From assembly GCA_944376805.1 (NCBI GenBank), contig CALWDX010000050.1, positions 1 through 55,822 of the forward strand: a stretch of DNA of 55,822 nt, written 5' to 3'. A model generated the notes under the pieces. That model ran no database searches. It was not told the DNA's origin and saw only the letters and a list, made by a program, of their open reading frames with translations. Both the position numbers and the translations under genes were made by a program. The DNA comes from an uncultured Clostridia bacterium. Its GTDB lineage: Bacteria; Bacillota; Clostridia; Lachnospirales; CAG-274. Below, in pieces: positions 35,833 through 45,200 of this stretch (positions are counted from its first letter, which is position 1; every line of letters begins with the position of its first letter).

Positions 35833-36414
35833 ATGGAAAATAATTATAATAAAATTTATGCATTATATGATGAAAAAACTATTAGAGTTTATCAGGCATA
35901 TAATGATGCTATTGCAAATGAAGCAGTAAAGAATGGAGCTTTTGGGAAAAATTTTAAATTAGAAAGAATGACTTGGATAAAACCTTCTTTTTTATGGATG
36001 ATGTATAGAGCAGGGTGGGGAACTAAAGAAAATCAAAACAGAATTTTAGCTATTGATATTTTAAGAGAAGGATTTGATTTTATTGTAGATGAGGCAGTTT
36101 TATCTTCTTATAATAGTAAAATTTATGAAGATTATGATATTTGGAAAGAGGCTTTAAATAATTCAGAAGTGCGTTGTCAATGGGACCCTAATAGAAATAT
36201 TTATGGACATCCTTTAGAAGATAGAGCTATACAACTAGGTATAAAAGGGGAAATGGTTAAAAAATATGTAAATGAATGGATAGTAAATATTACAGATGTT
36301 ACAGATTTTTGTAAAGATTTATATACAAAAAGAAATAAGAAAGAAAAAATTGAACATTTATTACCTATAGAAAAAGAATATCCCAAAATTACTAAAATAA
36401 TGATAAAAGAATAG
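35833..36414 (+). CDS. DUF4291 family protein
   Basis: A 193-residue soluble protein that matches the DUF4291 pattern as I remember it: YDEKTIRVYQAYN near the start, MTWIKPSFLWMMYRAGWGTK in the middle, QWDPNRNIYGHPLEDRAIQ, and YVNEWIVNITDVT near the end. The family function is unknown to me; members are scattered across bacteria and some eukaryotes, which suggests horizontal spread. I start at the ATG at 35833 behind AAGGTAGGTG. It lies 20 bp before the SUFU-domain gene, so the two may be co-transcribed. Confidence 0.85.
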   Translation: MENNYNKIYALYDEKTIRVYQAYNDAIANEAVKNGAFGKNFKLERMTWIKPSFLWMMYRAGWGTKENQNRILAIDILREGFDFIVDEAVLSSYNSKIYEDYDIWKEALNNSEVRCQWDPNRNIYGHPLEDRAIQLGIKGEMVKKYVNEWIVNITDVTDFCKDLYTKRNKKEKIEHLLPIEKEYPKITKIMIKE

Positions 36415-36434
36415 TTATTAAAGGAGAAAATAAA

Positions 36435-37112
36435 ATGAATTTAGAAGAATTTAGAGAAAAAGCAAAAGATGAAAGTTGGACACCAGGCTGGGAAGCTATA
36501 GATAATGAATTAGACAAATTATATAATAATGAAGAACCTTTACATTATGCTACTAATTTAGTTAATCGTGCAATAATGGGTGGAAATGAATATATAGATG
36601 GATATTCAGTTTATAATTCTAAAAAAGGGCATAGACATATTATAACTTATGGTATGACAGAACTATACAGAAATGAAGATTATTTAGGTGGAGAATGGAA
36701 TAAATGGGGATATGAAATGACTGTCAAATGGTTAGAACAACAAGAAGACAGTAAAAAATATGAAAATTTAATTATAAATATTTTAGGTGATTTTGCAAGT
36801 TATACTTATCAAAGTGAAAGACCATTTTTTTCAGAACAGTTTATAAAATGTAATGTACAAGAATATTTAAAACAATATAATATAAATATGAGTTCTAATA
36901 TTATAGGTTTTATTACTATGTTAGATACAGAATTAAATACTATTGATACAATATATGGAAAAGTTGAATTTATTCAATTAGTAGGTATTATACAAGAAGA
37001 ATATGATAAAATGTTAGAAAATAGAGAAAATATGTATGTTTTAATTGAAAATATGAAAAAAGATAATCCTTTATGTATAACATATTTTAACCGTGCAAAA
37101 TCTTATTTATAA
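36435..37112 (+). CDS. Suppressor-of-fused (SUFU) domain protein
   Basis: A 225-residue protein with the bacterial SUFU domain pattern: EEPLHYATNLVNRAI, DGYSVYNSKKGHRHIITYGM, then TELYRNEDY, YGFELTF-like (YGYEMTVKW here), and the C-terminal block GKVEFIQLVGIIQEEYD ending NPLCITYFNRAKS. In bacteria this domain often appears in immunity or accessory loci, with unclear biochemical roles. The ATG follows AAAGGAG. No toxin gene is adjacent. It closes the accessory patch between addB and uppS. Confidence 0.8.
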   Translation: MNLEEFREKAKDESWTPGWEAIDNELDKLYNNEEPLHYATNLVNRAIMGGNEYIDGYSVYNSKKGHRHIITYGMTELYRNEDYLGGEWNKWGYEMTVKWLEQQEDSKKYENLIINILGDFASYTYQSERPFFSEQFIKCNVQEYLKQYNINMSSNIIGFITMLDTELNTIDTIYGKVEFIQLVGIIQEEYDKMLENRENMYVLIENMKKDNPLCITYFNRAKSYL

Positions 37113-37246
37113 GTAGTATATATTAAAAAATCAAATATTATTAAATTTTGCAATTAAATAAAAAAATATAGATTATAATAAAAAAGTATGGTAAAATAAT
37201 ATAATATAAATTAAAAAATAATAATATACTATAATGGAGGTTTATT

Positions 37247-37960
37247 ATGGAAAGAGCCTTACCAAAGCACATAGCTATTATTATGGATGGTAATGGTAGA
37301 TGGGCAAAAAAAAGATTTTTACCTAAAAAAATGGGACATAAAGCAGGAGCAGATGCACTAAAAAAACTGTTAAAAAAAGTAGAAAAAACGGAAATAGAAC
37401 ATATTACAGTTTATGCTTTTTCAACTGAAAATTGGAAACGAGAAAAACAAGAAGTAGATGATTTAATGAAACTATTAAAAGATTATATAGGGCAATATAT
37501 AAGAGAAACTGAAGAAAATAATTTAATAATTGACACAATAGGAGATATTAGTGTATTAAGTGAAGATTTACAAAAAGATTTAGCACATTTAAAAGAAATA
37601 TCTAGTAAAAATACAGGACTTCATTTACATATAGCATTAAATTATGGAGGTAGAGATGAAATTGTAAGAGCTATAAAAAATATAGCTAATGATGTAAAAA
37701 ATAATAATATATCGATAGATAATATAACAGAAAATCTTGTTTCATCTTATTTAGATACAAAAGAATATAATGACCCAGAGCTTATAATAAGAACAAGTGG
37801 AGAACTTAGAACAAGTAATTTTTTAGTTTGGCAGTCTGCTTATAGTGAATTTTATTTTAGTGATAAACTTTGGCCAGATTTTACATTTGAAGATTTACAA
37901 CAAGCAATTAATGCTTATCAAAAAAGAGAAAGGCGCTTTGGCGGTAGGTTAGATAGTTAA
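37247..37960 (+). CDS. uppS: Undecaprenyl diphosphate synthase
   Basis: The 237-residue cis-prenyltransferase makes C55-PP, the lipid carrier for peptidoglycan. The signature HIAIIMDGNGRWAKKR (residues 7-22) contains the catalytic Asp. VYAFSTENWKR is near 65, and RTSGELRTSNFLVWQSAYSE near 190 contains the substrate-binding arginines. It heads the uppS-cdsA-dxr-rseP-ispG-polC run and overlaps cdsA by one base (TAATG). The usual upstream neighbour frr is missing; accessory genes lie there instead. Confidence 0.96.
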   Translation: MERALPKHIAIIMDGNGRWAKKRFLPKKMGHKAGADALKKLLKKVEKTEIEHITVYAFSTENWKREKQEVDDLMKLLKDYIGQYIRETEENNLIIDTIGDISVLSEDLQKDLAHLKEISSKNTGLHLHIALNYGGRDEIVRAIKNIANDVKNNNISIDNITENLVSSYLDTKEYNDPELIIRTSGELRTSNFLVWQSAYSEFYFSDKLWPDFTFEDLQQAINAYQKRERRFGGRLDS

Positions 37961-38829
37961 TGTTAGTTAGGATAATATCTAGTATAGTTTTATTTCCAGT
38001 ACTGTTTGGTTTAGTATATTATGGAGGCTTACCTTTAAAAATAGGTACTATTTTTGTATCTATTATAGGTATGTATGAATTTTATAAAGCTATATATAAA
38101 AAAATAATGCCTATTCATTATTTAGGATTTATTTTTGCATTAATTTATTTATTGTTATTAAATGTAATAAATATTGAATTAGAAGCATTAGTATTAAGTG
38201 GATTTTTATTAGTAAGTTTAATATTTATGGTATTTAACCATAAAAGTATAAGTATATTTGATATATCATTAACTTTTTTTAGTGTTTTTTATATACCAGT
38301 AATGTTTTCTGGTATTTATTTAATAACAAATTTGCAAGATGGTAAGTATACTGTTTGGTTACCTTTTATATGTGCTTGGGCTTGTGATACAGGTGCTTAT
38401 TTTACAGGAATAACACTTGGTAAACATAAATTAACTCCAGAACTTAGCCCTAAAAAAACTATTGAAGGTGCAATAGGTGGAATATTATTTTCGTCAGTAT
38501 TTTGTGGTATTTATGGTATATATGTAGGGAATAAAGATATTCATATATTTGAAAATAGTGTAACTACTATTATTTGTTTTATATTAATAGGGATAATAGG
38601 TTCTATATTTGCACAATTTGGAGATTTAACAGCTTCTGCTACAAAAAGAAGATTTAATATAAAAGATTATGGTAATCTTATACCAGGACACGGTGGAATA
38701 TTAGACCGTTTTGATAGTGTTATATTTACGGCTGGTATATGTTATATTATACTTAAAATACTAGAATATTTAACCTATAATGATATAGTTACTAATTTAG
38801 AAATTGTTATGTTATATAGTAGATTTTAA
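37960..38829 (+). CDS. cdsA: Phosphatidate cytidylyltransferase
   Basis: A 289-residue membrane enzyme with about eight hydrophobic segments. It converts phosphatidic acid and CTP into CDP-diacylglycerol, the precursor of phospholipids. The C-terminal family signature is complete (FGDLTASATKRRFNIKD, then PGHGGILDRFDS), as is the SPKKTIEGAIGG block near 165. The start overlaps the uppS stop, so translation is probably coupled. dxr begins 15 bp after the stop. Confidence 0.95.
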   Translation: MLVRIISSIVLFPVLFGLVYYGGLPLKIGTIFVSIIGMYEFYKAIYKKIMPIHYLGFIFALIYLLLLNVINIELEALVLSGFLLVSLIFMVFNHKSISIFDISLTFFSVFYIPVMFSGIYLITNLQDGKYTVWLPFICAWACDTGAYFTGITLGKHKLTPELSPKKTIEGAIGGILFSSVFCGIYGIYVGNKDIHIFENSVTTIICFILIGIIGSIFAQFGDLTASATKRRFNIKDYGNLIPGHGGILDRFDSVIFTAGICYIILKILEYLTYNDIVTNLEIVMLYSRF

Positions 38830-38844
38830 TATTTTGGAGGAAAT

Positions 38845-40005
38845 ATGAGTAAAAATATAGTAATATTAGGTTCTACTGGTTCTATTGGTACACAAGCATT
38901 AGAAGTTGTAGAAAATTTAAAAAATATAAATATTATTGGGTTATCAACAAATACTAATATAGGGATTTTAGAAGAACAAATACGAAAGTTTAAACCTATA
39001 TATGTTTGTGTTATGGACATAGAAAAGGCTAATATTTTAAAAGAAAATATTAAAGATACTAATACACAAGTTTTAACAGGTGAAGAAGGGCTTATAAAAC
39101 TTGCTACACTTGAACAAATAGATACAGTTTTAAATTCTTTAGTAGGGAATATAGGGCTTTTACCTACAATATATGGTATAAAAGCTAAAAAATATATAGC
39201 ACTTGCAAATAAAGAAACATTAGTGTCAGCTGGTGAACTTGTTATGAAAGAGGCTAAAAAATATAACGTTAATGTATACCCTATAGACAGTGAACATTCT
39301 GCTATTTTTCAATGCTTACAAGGAAATAAATATGAAGAAGTAGAGAAAATTATACTTACAGCATCTGGTGGGCCTTTTAGGGAACATACAAGTCTTGATA
39401 ATGTTACATTACAACAAGCATTAAATCACCCTAACTGGTCTATGGGTAAAAAGATAACTATTGACTCTGCTACACTTATGAATAAGGGGCTTGAAGTTAT
39501 AGAGGCTAAATGGCTTTTTAATATAGATATAGATAAAATAGATGTTATTATACATCCACAAAGTATAATACATTCTATGGTAGAGTATAAAGATAGTGCT
39601 ATAATGGCACAGTTAGGTACACCAGATATGAAAGTACCTATACAATATGCTTTAGCTTATCCTAGTAGGGTAAAAAATAATTTTGAAAAGTTAGATTTAT
39701 TAAAACATAACAATTTAACATTTAAAAAACCTAATTATGACCTTTTTCCTTGTTTAAAATATGCTTTTGAAGCAATAAAAATAGGTGGTACTATGCCTTG
39801 TGTTTTAAATGCTAGTAATGAAATAGCAGTAGAATATTTTTTAAATGAAAAAATCAAATTTACTGAGATACCTAAAATTGTTTATAAAACAATAGAAGAA
39901 TATAAAAGTAAAAACAAATTAGATTATAATTTAGAAGATGTTTTACAAGCAGATAAATTTGCAAGAGAATTTGCAAAAAATTTAATTTTATCAAATAATT
40001 TTTAA
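38845..40005 (+). CDS. dxr: 1-deoxy-D-xylulose 5-phosphate reductoisomerase
   Basis: A 386-residue enzyme for the second step of the MEP isoprenoid pathway (DXP to MEP with NADPH). The N-terminal dinucleotide fold has ILGSTGSIGTQ (residues 6-16). The metal-binding ANKETLVSAG and PIDSEHSAIFQCL follow, and then the catalytic loop block HPNWSMGKKITIDSATLMN. With ispG downstream it shows that the host uses the MEP route, and with uppS it links isoprenoid supply to wall synthesis. The ATG follows TTGGAGGAAAT. Confidence 0.97.
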   Translation: MSKNIVILGSTGSIGTQALEVVENLKNINIIGLSTNTNIGILEEQIRKFKPIYVCVMDIEKANILKENIKDTNTQVLTGEEGLIKLATLEQIDTVLNSLVGNIGLLPTIYGIKAKKYIALANKETLVSAGELVMKEAKKYNVNVYPIDSEHSAIFQCLQGNKYEEVEKIILTASGGPFREHTSLDNVTLQQALNHPNWSMGKKITIDSATLMNKGLEVIEAKWLFNIDIDKIDVIIHPQSIIHSMVEYKDSAIMAQLGTPDMKVPIQYALAYPSRVKNNFEKLDLLKHNNLTFKKPNYDLFPCLKYAFEAIKIGGTMPCVLNASNEIAVEYFLNEKIKFTEIPKIVYKTIEEYKSKNKLDYNLEDVLQADKFAREFAKNLILSNNF

Positions 40006-40017
40006 TGAGGTGAAAAT

Positions 40018-41094
40018 TTGGGCTTAATAATAACAATTTTAATATTTGGCTTTATTATACTAATACACGAATGGGGACATTTTATTGTTGCTAGAAAAAG
40101 TGGTGTATTTGTAGAAGAGTTTGCAATAGGTATGGGTACAAAGTTATGGAGTACAGAAAAAAATGGAACAATATATTCTATTAGACTTTTTCCACTTGGT
40201 GGATATTGCAAAATGAAAGATGAAGATACAGCAGGTAGTGACCCAGATAGTTTTTCAAATGCTACTATGCCTAAAAAATTTGCTATAATATTTGCTGGAG
40301 CTTTTATGAATTTTGTTTTAGCATTAGTTATATTTATAGGAATTACATTTTTTAGTGCAGTTGCTACTACAACAGTTAGAGAAGTAACAGAAAACTCTCC
40401 AGCACAAGAAGCAGGTATACAAGCTGGGGATATAATTTATAAAGTAAATGGAAAAAGAGTAAGAAGTTTTGAAGATTTAAGTTTTAAAATTTCAGGTATT
40501 AATTCAACAAATAAATCTAGTGAAAAAATTGATATTATTTTAAAAAGAAATGGTGAACTGTTAAGTTTTTCATTAACTCCAAAATATGATGAAAGTTTGC
40601 AACGTAATTTAATAGGCATATCACCAGTATTAAAAAATGGACTTTTTTCTAAAGATGTTGAAGGTGTAGAAAAAAATACTTTCTTTGGTACTATTCGTGA
40701 TGGATATTTTAATATGATATTTACTATTAAAGTTACTATAATAGGTGTTATAGAATTAATTACTGGTGGAATAGGACTTGAACAAATGATGGGACCTATT
40801 GGTATTACTCCAGTTATAGATAGTCAATATGAAAGTGCTATGAAAGTAAGTGTTGGTGCTACTATTTTAACTATGCTTAATATAATGGCTTTACTTAGTG
40901 CTAATATTGGTGTATTTAATCTTTTACCTATACCAGCACTTGACGGTGGTAGAATAGTATTTTTAGCTATTGAGGCTATAAGGGGTAAACCTATACCACC
41001 AGAAAAAGAAGGTATGGTACATTTTGTAGGTTTTGTTCTTTTAATGGGCTTTGGTATATTTATAGCCTTTAAAGATGTTATAAGTTTAATTTAA
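40018..41094 (+). CDS. rseP: Site-2 metalloprotease RseP (RasP)
   Basis: A 358-residue intramembrane zinc protease. The active site IHEWGHF (HExxH) lies in TM1 near residue 15. One PDZ domain covers residues about 120-200, and LLPIPALDGG in the third segment supplies the metal-binding Asp. It cleaves anti-sigma factors and remnant signal peptides. The start is TTG (40018) after GAGGTGAAAATT, with no closer ATG. It lies 12 bp after dxr. Confidence 0.94.
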   Translation: MGLIITILIFGFIILIHEWGHFIVARKSGVFVEEFAIGMGTKLWSTEKNGTIYSIRLFPLGGYCKMKDEDTAGSDPDSFSNATMPKKFAIIFAGAFMNFVLALVIFIGITFFSAVATTTVREVTENSPAQEAGIQAGDIIYKVNGKRVRSFEDLSFKISGINSTNKSSEKIDIILKRNGELLSFSLTPKYDESLQRNLIGISPVLKNGLFSKDVEGVEKNTFFGTIRDGYFNMIFTIKVTIIGVIELITGGIGLEQMMGPIGITPVIDSQYESAMKVSVGATILTMLNIMALLSANIGVFNLLPIPALDGGRIVFLAIEAIRGKPIPPEKEGMVHFVGFVLLMGFGIFIAFKDVISLI

Positions 41095-41098
41095 TTGT

Positions 41099-41130
41099 AA
41101 TACCCCTTATTTTTATAAATAAGGGGTATT
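41099..41130. repeat. Strong hairpin between rseP and ispG without a T-tract
   Basis: AATACCCCTTATTT (41099-41112) pairs perfectly with AAATAAGGGGTATT (41117-41130) around a four-base loop. The next bases are AATAAAATAAAA, so it lacks the T run of an intrinsic terminator. It may stabilise or process the operon mRNA, or terminate weakly. Confidence 0.6.
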
Positions 41131-41156
41131 AATAAAATAAAAAAGGAAGTGATTTT

Positions 41157-42218
41157 TTGATAGATTTTATAAAAAGAAAACAAACAAAAGAAATAACTAT
41201 TGGTAATGTAAAAATAGGTGGTAATAATCCTATTGCTATACAATCTATGTGTAATACAGATACAAGAAATGCAAAAGCTACAATAGAACAAATAAAAAAA
41301 TTAGAAGAAGAAGGTTGTGAAATAGTAAGAGTAGCAGTTCCTGATATAGAAGCCAGTGAGGCAATAAAAGAAATTAAAAAAGGTATAAAAATACCACTTG
41401 TTGCTGATATACATTTTGATTATAGACTAGCTTTAAAAGCTATGGAAAATGGAATTGATAAAATAAGGATAAATCCTGGTAATATAGGTAATGAAGAAAG
41501 AATAAAAGCTGTTATAACAATGGCTAAAGAAAGAAATATACCACTTAGAATAGGTGTAAATTCTGGTTCATTAGAAAAAGATATATTAGAAAAATATGGA
41601 AAAGTTACACCAAAAGGACTTGTTGAAAGTGCTTTAAGACATGTTAAAATAGTAGAAAAATATGATTATAACAATATAGTTGTATCTATAAAAGCATCTA
41701 GTGTGCCTTTTAGTATGGAAACTTATTCTATATTATCAAATGAAATAGATTATCCATTACATTTAGGCATAACAGAAGCAGGTACTGTATGGAGTGGGGC
41801 AATAAAATCAGCAGTAGGTATAGGTTCAATTTTAAGTATGGGGATAGGTGATACTATAAGAGTATCTTTAACAGGTGACCCAGTAGAAGAAGTAAAAACA
41901 GCTAAGGAAATTTTAAAGTCTTTAGGACTTAGAAAATTTGGTATAGAATTTGTTTCTTGTCCTACTTGTGGTAGAACAGAAGTTGATTTAATATCTATTG
42001 CAAATAAAGTTGAACAAGAATGTAAAAAAATTAATAAAAATTTAAAAGTTGCTGTTATGGGTTGTGCTGTTAATGGACCAGGAGAAGCTAAAGGTGCTGA
42101 CATAGGAATAGCTGGTGGTAAAGGTTATGGGCTTATATTTAAAAAAGGTGAAATAATAAAGAAAGTACCAGAAAATGAGCTTATACCAGAACTTTTAAAA
42201 CTTATAAATGAGTTATAA
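41157..42218 (+). CDS. ispG: 4-hydroxy-3-methylbut-2-enyl diphosphate synthase
   Basis: The 353-residue IspG/GcpE 4Fe-4S enzyme of the MEP pathway (MEcPP to HMBPP). A TIM-barrel domain occupies residues 1-250. The cluster ligands lie in the C-terminal domain: [11 protein letters not shown] (two Cys near 265) and [15 protein letters not shown] (near 300). The N-terminal block [11 protein letters not shown] fits the family. The start is TTG (41157) behind AAGGAAGTGATTTT. The stop is 15 bp before the polC start. Confidence 0.96.
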   Translation: MIDFIKRKQTKEITIGNVKIGGNNPIAIQSMCNTDTRNAKATIEQIKKLEEEGCEIVRVAVPDIEASEAIKEIKKGIKIPLVADIHFDYRLALKAMENGIDKIRINPGNIGNEERIKAVITMAKERNIPLRIGVNSGSLEKDILEKYGKVTPKGLVESALRHVKIVEKYDYNNIVVSIKASSVPFSMETYSILSNEIDYPLHLGITEAGTVWSGAIKSAVGIGSILSMGIGDTIRVSLTGDPVEEVKTAKEILKSLGLRKFGIEFVSCPTCGRTEVDLISIANKVEQECKKINKNLKVAVMGCAVNGPGEAKGADIGIAGGKGYGLIFKKGEIIKKVPENELIPELLKLINEL

Positions 42219-42233
42219 TTTGGAGTGATTTTT

Positions 42234-45200
42234 TTGGAAGATAAAAAATTTTCAAATGTTTTTTCTAAAATAAAATTATCTGCTAATGTAAAAACTGTAC
42301 TTAGAAATACTATTGTTAATAATATAAATATTAATCAACATTTAGCATTAGCAGAAATATATTTAGAAAGTGATAAAATATTAAATGAAAGTTGTTTAAA
42401 GGATTTTGAAGAAGATATATTTGATAATTTTAGCTTTTTAAAAGAAGTTAAAATTTATTTAAAATATATTTTAAATGATTTAACTTTAGAACAAAAAATA
42501 GAAAAAATATGGGGTAATATAATAACAATTATAAAAGAAAAAAGTCCTATATGTTTTCCAATATTTAAAGATGCTACTTTTGAAATAGAAGAAAATTTAT
42601 TAAATATAAACTTATATAAAAAAGGTGCTTTTATTTTTAAATCTAAAAAAATAGATAACATTATAGAAAACATTATAAAAGATAGATTTAATATTAATAT
42701 AATTGTAAAGTTTGTAGATATAGATAGTGGTATTGATAATAAAGAACAAAAAAATAATGAATTAAAAGAACTTATAGCAAAAGCTTTAGAAAATACAAAT
42801 ACAGAAAGTACTAATGAAAAAAATAGTGAAAATATACAAAAAGAAATAAATAAATTTAGAAGAGTTAAAAAGTTATCTTTAAAAATAAAAGAGGAAATAG
42901 ATGAAGATATAAATACAATAAAAAATTCTGTAAATGATGGTGAAGTAATAGTTATAAAAGGTGAAATATTTGGTATAGATATAACAGAAACAAAAAAAGG
43001 TAAATATATTGTAAAAGTTGATATAACAGACATGACAGATTCAGTCAGTTTTAAATTTTTTACAAATCCTGAAGATTTTAAAGAAGATTATAGTAACATT
43101 ATTAAAAAAGGAAATTTTGTTATAGTAAAAGGTGAAATAAGATATGATGAATATATGAAAGAACTTATATTAGCACCTATGGAAATTTGTTTAACAAGTC
43201 CACCAGAACCTAAAATGGATAATAGTGAAGAAAAAAGAGTAGAACTGCATTTACATACACAAATGAGTAAAATGGATGCAGTAACACCTATTAAAGATAT
43301 GATAAAAAGAGCAAGTGAATGGGGCCATAAAGCAATAGCTATAACTGACCACGGAGTAGTACAAGCATTTCCAGATGCAATGGATATGGCTAGAAAATTA
43401 GGTATAAAAGTTTTATATGGTGTTGAAGCATATTTAGTAGATGATTTGTCTAGTGTAGTACAATCTAGTAAAAATCAAAATTTATTAGATGAATATGTTA
43501 TATTTGACTTAGAGACAACAGGACTTAATAGAGAACATAATAAAATAATAGAAATAGGGGCAGTAAAAGTTAAAAATGGACAGATAATAGATAGATTTTC
43601 AACTTTTATTAATCCTCACGAAAAACTAACAAAAGAAATTAGTGAATTAACTAATATAACAGATGATATACTCATAGATGCACCAGAAGAAAGTGAAATG
43701 TTGCCTAAATTTTTTGATTTTTTTGGAAATAGTGTTTTAGTTGCACACAATGCAAAATTTGATATAGGTTTTATAAAAAAATGGGCAGAAAGAAATAATA
43801 AAGTGATAGAAAATACTATTGTAGATACAGTAGGTGTATCTAGAACTATTTTTCCTGATATGACTAAACATTCACTTAGTGTTCTTACTAAAAAGTTAGA
43901 TATATCTTTAGAAAATCACCATAGAGCAGTAGACGATGCAGAAGCAACATCACATATATTTATAAAATTTATAGAAATACTACAAAATAAATATAATATA
44001 CAAGACCTTGATGGTTTAAACGAACTTGCAAGAACTAATATAGATGTAAAAAAATTAAGACCTAATCATGCCATAATACTTGTAAAAAATCAAAAAGGGC
44101 TTAGAAATTTATATGAATTAATATCTAAATCAAATTTAGAATATTTTTTTAGAGACCCTAGAATACCAAAAAGTGAATTTTTAAAACTTAGAGAAGGGCT
44201 AATTATAGGTACTGCCTGTGAAAATGGAGAATTTTATCAAGCAGTATTAAATAATGCAGATGAAGATGAAATAGAAAAATTAGCTAACTTTTATGATTAT
44301 TTTGAAATTCAACCAATAGGAAATAATGAATTTTTAATTGAAAATGAAAAAGTATCTAACATTAATAGTATAGAGGATTTACAAAATATAAATAAAAAAA
44401 TTATAGAATATGGTAAAAAATATAATAAATTAGTAGTAGCTACTTGTGATGTACATTTTTTAAATGAAGAAGATGCATATTTTAGAAAAATAATAATGGC
44501 TTCTAAAGGTTATAAAGATGCAGACAATCAACCTTCATTATATTTTAGAACAACAGAGGAAATGCTTAAAGAATTTTATTATTTAGGAAAAGATTTAGCT
44601 TATGAAGTAGTAGTTAAAAATACTAATATTATCGCAGATATGATAGAAGAAGTTTTACCTATACCAGATGGAACATTTCCACCAGAAATAGAAGGTTCAG
44701 ACAAAGAGCTTACAGATATAACAATGACAAAGGCAAAAAGTATATATGGAGAAGAACTTCCAAAAATAGTTAAAGATAGGCTAGAAAGAGAATTAAATTC
44801 TATTATAAAAAATGGTTTTGCTGTACTTTATATAATTGCTCAAAAAATAGTTTGGAACTCTAATGATAATGGTTATATTGTAGGTTCAAGAGGTTCAGTT
44901 GGTTCATCTTTTGCTGCTACTATGGCAGGTATAACAGAGGTTAATCCATTATCGCCACATTATTTTTGTAAAAATTGTAAATATTCAGATTTTGATTCTG
45001 AAGAAGTCTTAGCTTATGCTGGTAATTCTGGCTGGGACTTACCAGATAAACAATGCCCAGTATGTAATACTATGTTATCAAAAGATGGACATGATATACC
45101 TTTTGAAACATTTTTGGGTTTTGAGGGTGATAAAGAGCCAGATATAGATTTAAACTTTTCAGGAGAATTTCAAGCCCAAGCACATCAATATACAGAAGAA

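Noticed and set aside
35833..37112. DUF4291-SUFU pair as a toxin-antitoxin or anti-phage system
   Set aside because: Neither protein shows a toxin, nuclease or effector motif, and proximity alone does not support it. Kept only as a low-confidence observation.
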